IMG/VR virus record: IMGVR_UViG_3300044675_001894
Coordinates: 1-64,000 of that record
Length of the DNA stretch: 64,000 nt
Direction: 5' to 3' (one strand)
Origin: a virus
Shown here: positions 48,425 to 55,848 of the stretch, one piece after another
Layout: every line of letters begins with the position of its first letter
How positions within the stretch are numbered: the stretch's first letter is position 1
Made by a program: the position numbers and the translations under genes
Notes under the pieces: model-generated
Database searches by the model: none
What the model saw: only the letters and a program-made list of their open reading frames with translations
What the model was told of the DNA's origin: nothing

Positions 48425-48661
48425 ATGAAAGTAAGTCAAGCAATCAAGTTATTGAGTGAGATCAACCCTGACGAAGAGATCGCTATCTCTTGGTGGGAAT
48501 CAAACTTGTTCACTGACAAAGACAACAACCAACTATTGGCAGACTCAGAACTGTGGCTCAAGGCAGTCGCAGTGTTTGACGCCAACGGTGGTTACGACAG
48601 CGTCAACCAATTGGTATGGGATTACCTCAATTACGACATCAATCAAGAAGGAGAGTTTTAA
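48425..48661 (+). CDS. Unknown small acidic early protein (78 aa)
   Basis: This 78-aa protein (MKVSQAIKLLSEINPDEEIA, then ISWWESNLF) is helical at the start with an acidic, Asn-rich remainder. It heads a four-gene unit; the next gene begins with no space after its stop. The SQAI..L...NPDEEI pattern recurs in phage proteins of unknown role. It is weakly like the start of the next gene (MDISEAIQTMI). Confidence 0.72.
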   Translation: MKVSQAIKLLSEINPDEEIAISWWESNLFTDKDNNQLLADSELWLKAVAVFDANGGYDSVNQLVWDYLNYDINQEGEF

Positions 48662-48904
48662 ATGGACATTTCAGAAGCAATTCAAACAATGATCACTAAT
48701 CGCCACCTCAAAGAACACGAAATAGTGGTGAGGTGGTCGTGGTGCGACATCCAAGCGATGTACCCACAGTGGACAGAAGACCAATGCCGAGATGCCCTGT
48801 ATGAAGTTGACGATTATGTACACGAGAGAATCGTGGAACTCGGCAACGATGTGTTGAAGCAACTTGTATACGAAATCGTTGAAACGAAATGGGAGAGTGA
48901 ATAA
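48662..48904 (+). CDS. Unknown small acidic early protein (80 aa)
   Basis: This 80-aa protein contains VVRWSWCDIQAMYPQWTEDQ and CRDALYEVDDYVHERIVELG, helical and acidic. It follows the previous gene directly and overlaps the next by one base (TAATG). No family is recognised. Confidence 0.7.
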   Translation: MDISEAIQTMITNRHLKEHEIVVRWSWCDIQAMYPQWTEDQCRDALYEVDDYVHERIVELGNDVLKQLVYEIVETKWESE

Positions 48905-49209
48905 TGAACAACATCGGAACACCAATCGGTGCATGGGCAATCATCAAGTGGTATGACTCAGGCATTGAGAGCGAGGTATTCATCTCGTTCGGTACATGGA
49001 ATGAGAACGAGTGGAACGGCGAGTTTGACTCGTTCGGGAATCGTGACGATGAGGTCTTCTTCTACTGCGAAGGTGGAGAAGAGGAACTCAAGTCGCTCAT
49101 GGGTGACAGCAAGGAAGACTTCGTGGTCATCAACTACGCAGTTGACTACAGCATCCCGCTCGTGCTCGCTGACATGGACGAGCCAGTATTCAAGGAGGAA
49201 GCACAATGA
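48904..49209 (+). CDS. Unknown acidic early protein (101 aa)
   Basis: This 101-aa protein (ESEVFISFGTWNENEWNGEF, DDEVFFYCEGGEEELKSLM) is strongly acidic with a beta-rich pattern. Such acidic DNA-mimic-like small proteins are common in early phage regions, but mimicry is only a guess. It overlaps the next gene by 4 bases. Confidence 0.7.
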   Translation: MNNIGTPIGAWAIIKWYDSGIESEVFISFGTWNENEWNGEFDSFGNRDDEVFFYCEGGEEELKSLMGDSKEDFVVINYAVDYSIPLVLADMDEPVFKEEAQ

Positions 49210-49469
49210 TCGGTACAAAGAGTTGGCTACTGACAGGTTGTTATGTAGACGGCACACACGGCGTCTACAGCGCCATGGAAGCGTGCAGGATCGCACGAGA
49301 ACTCGGATGGGATGGGCAACAGCCCACAGACATTGAGGACTCGTGGTACCAAGAAGAGGTAGCCACGGAATGGCTGAACGAAATGATCGCTGATGATGGT
49401 CACTCGTTCGGCTGGCATGACGCCGAATACTTCTACATGCCACAAGCATGGTGGGAGGATGTCGCTTGA
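49206..49469 (+). CDS. Unknown small early protein (87 aa)
   Basis: This 87-aa protein has GVYSAMEACRIARELGWDGQ, SWYQEEVATEWLNEMIADDG and HSFGWHDAEYFYMPQAWWED. It is rich in Trp and acidic residues. It closes the four-gene unit; a structured leader starts 7 bases after its stop codon. Confidence 0.7.
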   Translation: MIGTKSWLLTGCYVDGTHGVYSAMEACRIARELGWDGQQPTDIEDSWYQEEVATEWLNEMIADDGHSFGWHDAEYFYMPQAWWEDVA

Positions 49470-49476
49470 TCGGGAG

Positions 49477-49586
49477 CATCACGGGCTACGGCTCGTGGTG
49501 TCCTCACAGCCCATAAATCATATTTGTGGGTTGTGAGGGCACTCAGTGCCCGATAAATTAATTAATCCCTATGACCTGAGGAGGTC
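49477..49586 (+). promoter_or_regulatory. Structured leader 9 (A-B-C plus SD hairpin)
   Basis: Hairpin A (49477-49500) is CATCACGGGC-TACG-GCTCGTGGTG. Hairpin B (49498-49542) pairs GTGTCCTCACA with TGTGAGGGCAC and continues inward for about 10 more pairs. Hairpin C (49537-49551) is GGGCAC-TCA-GTGCCC. A and B share 3 bases, B and C share 6. The SD hairpin (49573-49586) is GACCT-GAGG-AGGTC. Confidence 0.82.
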
Positions 49587-49588
49587 TT

Positions 49589-49948
49589 ATGTTAGAGCCA
49601 GTAATCACGATGACCGTTGAGCAATGGGAAGAGCAATACGAACCCTTTGTCAATCACCTAGATGCAGATGCATCATGGGCAACCGATGACGCCAACGGCA
49701 TCATGTTTGAAACGTACGGTGCCGAAGTTGATTATGTGTTTGCCCGACCGCTCAACCACACATGGACATATGTGGATGGCGAAGAGGGCACATACATTAT
49801 TGCTGGACGCCATCTCGTAAATCGCATCGGTTACTTCGTAACTGCGGTGCCATGGAAGGATGACTTCAACACCAAGTATGAAATTCAAGTAAGCGCCAAT
49901 GATGATTATTACCAAACAGTGTTAGACCTTGAAGGAGGTAGCAAATGA
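49589..49948 (+). CDS. Unknown early protein (119 aa)
   Basis: This 119-aa protein has MTVEQWEEQYEPFVNHLDAD and a beta-rich second half (VFARPLNHTWTYVDGEEGTY, VNRIGYFVTAVPW). The stop overlaps the next start (ATGA). No family is recognised. Confidence 0.72.
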   Translation: MLEPVITMTVEQWEEQYEPFVNHLDADASWATDDANGIMFETYGAEVDYVFARPLNHTWTYVDGEEGTYIIAGRHLVNRIGYFVTAVPWKDDFNTKYEIQVSANDDYYQTVLDLEGGSK

Positions 49949-50166
49949 GCAAGATCAGTTTTGACAATGTGGATGAAGGTACCGAGGTAGAAGTACTCGT
50001 GCAGATATCCCCGAGGGAGACATTCCCGTACACAGGGATCGTTTCACGAGTCAGTGACACCGAGTTGTCAATGTGGACTACAGACAGTCCGAACGACACT
50101 TACGAGACCGAGCGTGAGATTGATATTCCAATCGCAAAGATCCTTGAACTGGACATCTTTGAATAA
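49945..50166 (+). CDS. Unknown small beta-rich early protein (73 aa)
   Basis: This 73-aa protein (MSKISFDNVDEGTEVEVLVQ, YTGIVSRVSDTELSMWTTDS) has the alternating pattern of a small SH3- or Tudor-like barrel. It is coupled to the preceding gene. A nucleic-acid- or protein-binding role is possible but unproved. Confidence 0.7.
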   Translation: MSKISFDNVDEGTEVEVLVQISPRETFPYTGIVSRVSDTELSMWTTDSPNDTYETEREIDIPIAKILELDIFE

Positions 50167-50202
50167 TGAATCGTTAAGCGAGTCCTGAGAGGCTTGTACG
50201 AA

Positions 50203-50326
50203 GGGTGGCATCAGCCTCGGCTGGTGTCATCCCGTGGATGCTCTGCTTCCTATAGGGGGTCAGCGGAGCGTCCACGGGGTGAGGCAACTGTGCAACACCT
50301 GTACATAACAATGATCTGAGGAGGTC
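50203..50326 (+). promoter_or_regulatory. Structured leader 10 (A-B-C plus SD hairpin)
   Basis: Hairpin A (50203-50232) has 13 pairs with wobbles and a CTCG loop. Hairpin B (50228-50281) pairs CATCCCGTGGA with TCCACGGGGTG plus an inner GCTCTGC/GCGGAGC stem. C (50278-50299) is weaker (GGTG/CACC with an inner GCA/TGC). A and B share 5 bases, B and C share 4. The SD hairpin (50313-50326) is GATCT-GAGG-AGGTC, with one wobble. Confidence 0.78.
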
Positions 50327-50329
50327 AAA

Positions 50330-50575
50330 ATGAGTAAATGGAATGTAACGGTCTCGCTCCAAACGGGCGTGTACCTAAAAGAAGTCATTGCAAATGATCC
50401 ATCAACATTGATTGAGGGAGACCTCAATGAAGCAGATGTGATCAAAGCATTGATTGAGCAATTGCAGTCGGGTGATTCAACACTGGACTGGGTAGTGGAA
50501 GAAGTGCAAACACTGGACGGTCGTGTCGTGCGGTTTGACGATGAGGATCGTGTATGGCTCGGAGATGCAGTATGA
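50330..50575 (+). CDS. Unknown small early protein (81 aa)
   Basis: This 81-aa protein (MSKWNVTVSLQTGVYLKEVI, ADVIKALIEQLQSGDSTLDW) has a strand-helix layout ending with VRFDDEDRVWLGDAV. It is the first gene of a five-gene unit; the stop overlaps the next start (ATGA). No family is recognised. Confidence 0.72.
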   Translation: MSKWNVTVSLQTGVYLKEVIANDPSTLIEGDLNEADVIKALIEQLQSGDSTLDWVVEEVQTLDGRVVRFDDEDRVWLGDAV

Positions 50576-50778
50576 GCAAAGGCTGGGTCACACAGATCGT
50601 CATGCTTCTCGGTGTCACGGAGATGGAAGCCGAACAGATTGACAAGTACGCCCTTGAAGAAGGGCTGTACAACGAGATAGACAGCAGTGAAGCCAGTGTG
50701 GCAGAACTTAAAGGGTTCTACGCAATGGTTAGCGATGAGTACAGAAGAGCAAACAACATTGAAACAAAGAGCCTTTAG
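50572..50778 (+). CDS. Unknown small helical early protein (68 aa)
   Basis: This 68-aa protein begins MSKGWVTQIVMLLGVTEMEA, chosen because its ATG overlaps the preceding stop. It is helical and acidic, with VAELKGFYAMVSDEYRRANN. No family is recognised. Confidence 0.7.
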   Translation: MSKGWVTQIVMLLGVTEMEAEQIDKYALEEGLYNEIDSSEASVAELKGFYAMVSDEYRRANNIETKSL

Positions 50779-50789
50779 GAGGGCACAAC

Positions 50790-51086
50790 ATGGGAACAAT
50801 TAATGCACTAGGCATGGCGGAAGCCGTGGAAGACGGAATGATTGAACTGCGTCAGGCGCTCGCATGGCACCTGCAAAGCAATCACTATCCAGCAGTACCA
50901 CTGAACATGGTTGATCCATGTGTTATTGCAATTCAGTTAGTCACCGAAGGTGAGCACGACAGCAATGTCTCGCTCCCCGACGGAATCTTGTGGCGAGGTC
51001 AGCCAGTTGCTCCAGCGTGGGCAGTTGTAGACGCACACCACCTTGAATCATTCATTGACATCAGCGAAGAAGAATGGGGTTTCTAA
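50790..51086 (+). CDS. Unknown early protein (98 aa)
   Basis: This 98-aa protein has MGTINALGMAEAVEDGMIEL and HLQSNHYPAVPLNMVDPCVI, followed by an acidic end (DISEEEWGF). GAGG lies 7 bases before the ATG. The stop overlaps the next start (TAATG). No family is recognised. Confidence 0.7.
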   Translation: MGTINALGMAEAVEDGMIELRQALAWHLQSNHYPAVPLNMVDPCVIAIQLVTEGEHDSNVSLPDGILWRGQPVAPAWAVVDAHHLESFIDISEEEWGF

Positions 51087-51637
51087 TGAGCGAAGAAACA
51101 GTAAACAAATGTTGTGAGTGCGAGGAGATCGTGGACACCGAAGGTGACTTCGGCTGGAGCACCGTCAAAGAGGATTACCTCTGCTGGGGTTGCTACGAGT
51201 CAGATCAGAACCACGCTTCAACTTTGCAGGTCATTGATGATGGTGCAGTACTCAAGTACTACATCGGAGATCATGTACGCATGGATGAATACGGCGATGA
51301 CATGTTTCGTACCAACATCACGGTCAATCGTGAGTATGTGCACTCCAGTGCATGGCGTGGTTACTACAACACCACGATTGAAGGCTGGACACAGGTCATG
51401 GATGGCTGGACAACGGGAGGCTGGGATGACCCAATCGCTCAACGTAAGCAGACATTCAATGAATGGGCTGAGTCATTAGTGACAGGTGACTTGGTACCGC
51501 CCGTTCCTGTAGCCATCGTGGCTGACCCCACGAGCAATGTGTTCAGCATGGGCATCTCGGTGCTCACACCTGAGCCAGCCAAACTCAAGGAATGGATCAA
51601 CGGAGACTTTGACAAACTTTACGGAGCACTGTCATGA
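51086..51637 (+). CDS. Zinc-finger early protein (183 aa)
   Basis: This 183-aa protein starts MSEETVNKCCECEEIVDTEG and has YLCWGCYES: the CxxC pairs (about residues 10-12 and 35-38) make a short zinc finger like those of phage regulators. The rest is acidic and aromatic (YVHSSAWRGYYNTTIEGWTQ). The start was placed at the ATG overlapping the preceding stop. Function is unknown. Confidence 0.74.
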   Translation: MSEETVNKCCECEEIVDTEGDFGWSTVKEDYLCWGCYESDQNHASTLQVIDDGAVLKYYIGDHVRMDEYGDDMFRTNITVNREYVHSSAWRGYYNTTIEGWTQVMDGWTTGGWDDPIAQRKQTFNEWAESLVTGDLVPPVPVAIVADPTSNVFSMGISVLTPEPAKLKEWINGDFDKLYGALS

Positions 51638-51918
51638 GAGACTACACAAAGACCAACAACAGGATCACAGGAGCGTTCTATGTGTACCTTGCGGTTCTTG
51701 TAACAGTATTCGTAGTAGTACTGTTCCGAGATTATGTAGAGCGCATGGACTCGTATGTCTGCAACACAAAGCAACACACCGTGACATACGGGGAGAGCCT
51801 GTGGGAGATCGCTCAGAGCAACTGCTCAGGCAATATCCGATCAGCCGTAGATGACCTCGTAGACACCTACGGGTCAACCATCCAAAACGGGCAGGTCATT
51901 GACCTTCCCACAAAATAG
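51634..51918 (+). CDS. Membrane-anchored LysM protein
   Basis: This 94-aa protein has one membrane helix (about residues 14-31, AFYVYLAVLVTVFVVVLF) and an extracytoplasmic LysM-like domain (HTVTYGESLWEIAQSNCSGN to IQNGQVIDLP). LysM binds peptidoglycan. Small actinobacterial proteins of this shape occur next to LexA as cell-division factors; here a role in wall anchoring or division control is only a suggestion. It closes the five-gene unit. Confidence 0.8.
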   Translation: MRDYTKTNNRITGAFYVYLAVLVTVFVVVLFRDYVERMDSYVCNTKQHTVTYGESLWEIAQSNCSGNIRSAVDDLVDTYGSTIQNGQVIDLPTK

Positions 51919-52007
51919 AAATAGAAGTTGCAATTCCCAATCCACGGAGGTAGTTTTATCTCAGTGGTACAACAAATCAAATAAGTCAAACAACAAGGAG
52001 AAATAAC

Positions 52008-53033
52008 ATGTCAAGAGAAACCAGCCAGTGGCTCAACCAGAACGTTCTGGTGGGCTTCACATCCAAGCGTGGAAATGCATGGCACTACAAGGCAACTGAA
52101 CAAGGAACCGAGCCAAACCATTATGAGCAGGCGATCCCTGTTGAAGATGTGCGCAGGCGTTTGTTCAACTGGCAGGCTGTTGAAGCACCAGTGTTCGTTC
52201 AAGTTCCTGACAACGCTGGAGTCAACCGTTACATTGCGCAGAATGACCGCAAGGCAATTGTTCGCAACGACACCTATGAGACTCTCGGTCTCTTCAAGGA
52301 CTCGTATCAGATCCACCAGTACAACGAGTGGTTGATCGGAACCATCAGCAACATCATTGATGACAGCAACCTTCAGATCGGCTCTGCGGGCTTGCTCCGC
52401 AACGGTGGAGTTGCTTGGGTCAGCATTGAGATGCCTGAGACAGTTCAGACCAAGGCGGGCTTTGAGTTCCGTCCTCACCTACTCGGAACTACGAGCCACA
52501 ACGGCACACTTGCCACCACCTTCAAGCGCACAGTCACCGCTGTGGTGTGTGACAACACGCTTGCTGGAGCACTTGGTGAGAGCGGATCAGAGTTCAAGAC
52601 CCGTCACAGCAAGTTCAGCAACGGACGCATCCAAGACATCCGTGATGCTCTCGGAATCATCCACACCATGGCAGACGAAGTCAGCCTTGAGATTGAGCGC
52701 TTGTCATCATTGACAGTCACCCAGTCTGAATGGGATGCCATCGTTGACCGCTTGGTGCCAGTGAGTATCACTGATGATGCTCGCCCTCAAGCCGTGAGCC
52801 GTGCTCAGAACAAGCAAGAGTTGATCCGTCACCTCTACAAGAATGACCCACGCTGTGCTCCATGGGTTGGTACCCAACTCGGAGTGTTGCAGGCATTCAA
52901 CACATGGACTCACCACTTCAGTGGCAAGGACGAGTCCCGTGTAGAGCGCAACGCAATGAATGCACTCAACGGCAAGACCGATGAGTTTGACCGTCAGGTG
53001 CTTCGCATCATGAATGACGTGGTACTCGTATGA
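52008..53033 (+). CDS. DUF932 / phage-plasmid-like protein (TIGR03299)
   Basis: This 341-aa protein has the DUF932 pattern: NDTYETLGLFKDSYQIHQYN (about 86-105), GSAGLLRNGGVAWVSIEMPE, FKRTVTAVVCDNTLAGALGE and PVSITDDARPQAVSRAQNKQ. Such proteins are common in phages and plasmids and are usually early and abundant; the role is unknown. It has a plain ribosome-binding site (AAGGAG) and an unstructured 89-base leader, unlike the ten upstream units. It overlaps the WhiB gene by 4 bases. Confidence 0.88.
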   Translation: MSRETSQWLNQNVLVGFTSKRGNAWHYKATEQGTEPNHYEQAIPVEDVRRRLFNWQAVEAPVFVQVPDNAGVNRYIAQNDRKAIVRNDTYETLGLFKDSYQIHQYNEWLIGTISNIIDDSNLQIGSAGLLRNGGVAWVSIEMPETVQTKAGFEFRPHLLGTTSHNGTLATTFKRTVTAVVCDNTLAGALGESGSEFKTRHSKFSNGRIQDIRDALGIIHTMADEVSLEIERLSSLTVTQSEWDAIVDRLVPVSITDDARPQAVSRAQNKQELIRHLYKNDPRCAPWVGTQLGVLQAFNTWTHHFSGKDESRVERNAMNALNGKTDEFDRQVLRIMNDVVLV

Positions 53034-53422
53034 CCGAAGCGCTGGTGGGGGAGCAATCCCCCACCTATGCTCGGGACACCGAATACACAGCCTTACCATT
53101 CCCCGAAGTGATGGCGGAATGGAGATCGCAAGCCAAGTGCAAAGATGAAGACGGATCACTGTGGTTTGCCAGCAAGCCGAAAGGCATTAACAACTCATCC
53201 ATCAAAGGAAGAATTGTTAACAGCCGTAGGAAGCGGGCACAGCGTATTTGTAAAGTGTGTCCTGTTCAGTATGAATGCCTGCGCTACGCCGTCTTGAATG
53301 ACTTCAGGGATGGCATATGGGCTGGTTATGAAATGGATGACCTCACACATACAGACCGTCAAGTACTTCGTCAGCGTATTAAACGAGCAGAACGAAAGTT
53401 AAGTAAGACTGTCAATAAGTGA
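53030..53422 (+). CDS. WhiB-like Fe-S transcription factor 1
   Basis: This 130-aa protein has the four WhiB cysteines: Cys37 (AKCKDED), Cys74 and Cys77 (ICKVCPVQYEC) and Cys83, followed by GIWAGYE and a basic C-terminus (RQRIKRAERKLSK) that could bind DNA. WhiB proteins bind a 4Fe-4S cluster and sigma factor in actinobacteria; phage versions can repress host genes. It is coupled to DUF932 and converges on the glycosyltransferase gene with 24 bases overlap. Confidence 0.9.
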   Translation: MTEALVGEQSPTYARDTEYTALPFPEVMAEWRSQAKCKDEDGSLWFASKPKGINNSSIKGRIVNSRRKRAQRICKVCPVQYECLRYAVLNDFRDGIWAGYEMDDLTHTDRQVLRQRIKRAERKLSKTVNK

Positions 53423-54472
53423 ACTGAGGCGGTGTGCTCCGAGGCTGATGTCTCGTGAGCGCACCGCTTCTAGTAAAGCCTCTCCCTCGTCTGCTCGCCT
53501 GACTGGATCCCGAAGATCCTTCAGATGCTTGAGCCACTGCGATGGTTTACTCGCAGTACGACCAATCCCCCAACTCTTACGCAAGCCCTCATACGCTGAT
53601 AGCGATGAACCAATCCATGGAATGCCCGAGGCTGAGTACTCCAGCAACTTGATGTCGCTCTTGGCATGGTTGAATGGTGTGTCACGCAATGGTGCGATAC
53701 CCACGTCCATGGTCAGCAGAGATGGGTACTCCCTAGCGTCTACAGCATTTAGAACGCTTACTTGATCTTCGTGAAGTCCAAGTTTGCTGGCAACAGATAC
53801 TGCATGTGCATAATGCCCACTATGTTGAAACTTAATATCGTTATTAGCAAGCAAAGGGTTGATAACCCCCTTCATAATCTCTAAGTCACTGGAGCGATGG
53901 CTCGTGGCTCCCACCCAACCAACTACAGGAACAGAACTATCGGTGTGCACATGCGGAGTAAACCGTGCGATGTCTACGGTGTTCTCCAGCACAATGATCG
54001 GACAACGAACGAAGGACTTAATGCGATCAGCAAGGTACTGCGTGGACACTGTGACCATATCGCTGGAAGCAATCACCTTCTTGTAATGGTCTCGGTTCTC
54101 TTTTGGGTTTGTCTTTGGGTGCGAGGAATTGAATGCGTCATTGGTTGGATCAAGACCCCAGTACCAATCGTCTAGGTCATTCACTACTATCTGACCAACG
54201 GAACGAGCCTTATAGATGTGATCGGCAAGCGAATCGTGCATGAGGCGTTGCATGATAATCATGTCAACTTCCTGTAGTTCTTCGTACTGGTCACGAATGA
54301 GGAAGCGATCATCCTTCCATGTCAACACGCCTGTGAACACTTCTTTCTCCAAGTGCTCTAACCATTCAACGTACTGACCAAAGCGTGCCCATCCCGAGCC
54401 ACCCCAATGCTCTAATCCATCTTTGGATTTCAATGCTGGCAGGTAGTCTCCACTAGCAAACCCAACCCTCAC
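53399..54472 (-). CDS. GT4-like glycosyltransferase
   Basis: This 357-aa protein starts at GTG in a GTGA overlap. It has the two-domain GT-B plan: N-terminal MRVGFASGDYLPALKSK and GGSGWARFGQY, the linker with VGWVGATSHRSSDLEIMKGV, and a C-terminal VGIAPLRDTPFNHAKSDIKL followed by LEYSASGIPWIGS. The late ...SDIKLLEYSASGIP stretch replaces the EXE-type nucleotide-sugar site. It could decorate phage DNA, virion or host wall. It is grouped with zinc-ribbon and HTH genes. Confidence 0.82.
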   Translation of the reverse strand: MRVGFASGDYLPALKSKDGLEHWGGSGWARFGQYVEWLEHLEKEVFTGVLTWKDDRFLIRDQYEELQEVDMIIMQRLMHDSLADHIYKARSVGQIVVNDLDDWYWGLDPTNDAFNSSHPKTNPKENRDHYKKVIASSDMVTVSTQYLADRIKSFVRCPIIVLENTVDIARFTPHVHTDSSVPVVGWVGATSHRSSDLEIMKGVINPLLANNDIKFQHSGHYAHAVSVASKLGLHEDQVSVLNAVDAREYPSLLTMDVGIAPLRDTPFNHAKSDIKLLEYSASGIPWIGSSLSAYEGLRKSWGIGRTASKPSQWLKHLKDLRDPVRRADEGEALLEAVRSRDISLGAHRLSSLIDSLT

Positions 54473-54606
54473 TTCTTCTCCACCATTTCTACAGTGAGGC
54501 TGGTGTGCTTTTCAGGGTTAGTACACGTTGGTGGCACCGATGGCTTTACATACACGGTGACGACCTTCCCACACTGTGGGCATTCGTAGTGTCGCTTGTC
54601 GCTCAT
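54469..54606 (-). CDS. Small zinc-ribbon protein
   Basis: This 45-aa protein reads MSDKRHYECPQCGKVVTVYV at the start and TCTNPEKH later, a CPxCG...C...H pattern that may bind zinc. It overlaps both the HTH gene upstream (ATGA) and the glycosyltransferase downstream (GTGA), so the three are co-translated. Function is unknown. Confidence 0.7.
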   Translation of the reverse strand: MSDKRHYECPQCGKVVTVYVKPSVPPTCTNPEKHTSLTVEMVEKK

Positions 54607-54812
54607 TGTTGTGCCACCTTCCATGGACGCCACTCAGCAAGGAATGCCTGAATGTCACGCTTATCCCAAATTGGTGTTGATGCCAAGTTTGCGATTGGTT
54701 GTGGAAACTTCTTCTGCTTACGCAGTGCATGGATGCGCTGTTTGGTTACTCCAAGAATTACAGCGATCTCGCTAGTGCCTGCTAAGTGTTCGGGTTGTAG
54801 TTGATTTGTCAT
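54603..54812 (-). CDS. MerR/excisionase-like HTH protein
   Basis: This 69-aa protein has GTSEIAVILGVTKQRIHALR (about residues 12-31) and ASTPIWDKRDIQAFLAEWRP, the winged-helix pattern of AlpA/Xis-type DNA-binding proteins. It is probably a small regulator. No integrase is seen in the window, so excision is unlikely. Confidence 0.78.
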   Translation of the reverse strand: MTNQLQPEHLAGTSEIAVILGVTKQRIHALRKQKKFPQPIANLASTPIWDKRDIQAFLAEWRPWKVAQQ

Positions 54813-54844
54813 GTTTACATCCTACCTTGTTGTGTACGTTGTTG

Positions 54845-55342
54845 CTACAAACTCCAGTGACCAAGTCCTCCGTTGTCATACAGATACTTCGCTACCGACA
54901 GGTTGCAATCCACATTGAATAATCCTTTTATTTCTGTCCCGCATATGTTCCTCGTGACCGTTTTCCATGAGGAATTAATCTGTACGAGTCCAAGGTCTTG
55001 TGAGCCGTTTTTGTTTAGAGTGCGGTTCCAAGCATTTACGTTGCACCGACTTTCTCTATACGAGATGTACGAAAATGCAACTACTGGCAAGCCATACTCA
55101 CGGAACTTGTCTTCCCATTGCGGGCATCGCTTTGTTGGGTCTTTCGGTATTCCTTTAGGCACTACCACCTCTTCGGGTGCCAATTCCTTTGCATTTACTA
55201 CCTCAAGTGCTACCGACTGCACTAGTGGGGTTAATTGAACTGTTGTTACTTCGGGCGTTGGTGATTGTGAGGAAATCCCAAGTACCAATGTCATTATTGA
55301 GTACAGGATTGTCCCCGCTACTACTAGCGTGCGATCTAACAA
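54845..55342 (-). CDS. Lytic transglycosylase-like lysozyme with membrane anchor
   Basis: This 165-aa protein has an N-terminal membrane helix (about residues 8-24) and then an SLT-like domain: YISYRESRCNVNAWN (Glu97 as the catalytic acid), DLGLVQINSSW (116-126) and a late KYLYDNGGLGHW. It cuts glycan strands of peptidoglycan. It may help DNA entry or lysis together with the M15 endolysin, or act in superinfection exclusion. It is shorter than most SLT domains. Confidence 0.8.
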   Translation of the reverse strand: MLDRTLVVAGTILYSIMTLVLGISSQSPTPEVTTVQLTPLVQSVALEVVNAKELAPEEVVVPKGIPKDPTKRCPQWEDKFREYGLPVVAFSYISYRESRCNVNAWNRTLNKNGSQDLGLVQINSSWKTVTRNICGTEIKGLFNVDCNLSVAKYLYDNGGLGHWSL

Positions 55343-55373
55343 TATTCTTCTCCTTGATAGGCGGATAAAGCAA

Positions 55374-55411
55374 AACGCCCACAGGATTCTGTGAAGAACT
55401 CTATGGGCGTT
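55374..55411 (-). terminator. Rho-independent terminator after the second WhiB gene
   Basis: Arms AACGCCCA (55374-55381) and TGGGCGTT (55404-55411) pair perfectly; on the minus strand the second arm is followed by TTGCTTT. It lies 21 bases after the WhiB stop and before the transglycosylase gene. Confidence 0.72.
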
Positions 55412-55431
55412 ACCCTTCTAGTTTACAGGTG

Positions 55432-55848
55432 TTAAGGCTGAATCAACCTAAACTTAAGCATCTCTAAATCAATCTCTTTGTCACCCATCTTAGGAATCTC
55501 TTCAATATTTATTTTATTAATCTCTGCTGACTCTGCTTCCGCACACTCATTACAGCGACAACCTTGTCTGTAACGCACCCAGGTGCCATGTTGACGCATG
55601 ATGCTCGCTTTAGGATGCTCTACAGTGAGCGCTGTTCGCTCTTGTGGTGTGAGACCGCCCCACATTCCCCACTTCTCATCCACCCCATCGTCTAAACATT
55701 CTTTCCACACAGGACATTGGCGACATACTGCTTTAGAAATTATGTAGTAATTATCTGGTACGTCAGTGTCTAGCGGTGGGTACCAAAGGTCAATGGCTCG
55801 GTCTTTGCAAAGTGCGTCAACACGCCAGTCCTCTGCGAACTGTGGCAA
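55432..55848 (-). CDS. WhiB-like Fe-S transcription factor 2
   Basis: This 138-aa protein has Cys14 (ALCKDRAIDLWYPP), Cys42 and Cys45 (CRQCPVWKEC), Cys51, and the canonical GMWGG turn (61-65). The C-terminal half has GTWVRYRQGCRCNECAEAES, a possible extra metal site seen in phage WhiB relatives. It probably regulates host or phage promoters with the sigma factor. It is closer to classical WhiB than the first copy. Confidence 0.9.
   Translation of the reverse strand: MPQFAEDWRVDALCKDRAIDLWYPPLDTDVPDNYYIISKAVCRQCPVWKECLDDGVDEKWGMWGGLTPQERTALTVEHPKASIMRQHGTWVRYRQGCRCNECAEAESAEINKINIEEIPKMGDKEIDLEMLKFRLIQP

Noticed and set aside
48958-49482. A 174-codon minus-strand frame in the small early genes
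   Set aside because: It is antisense to three tightly coupled genes with regular overlaps, and its composition (Arg/His/Ser-rich) is typical of shadow frames.
54603-54812. Evidence of lysogeny from the excisionase-like HTH
   Set aside because: No integrase, attachment-site repeat or phage repressor is visible. Small MerR-like HTH proteins are also common in lytic phages.
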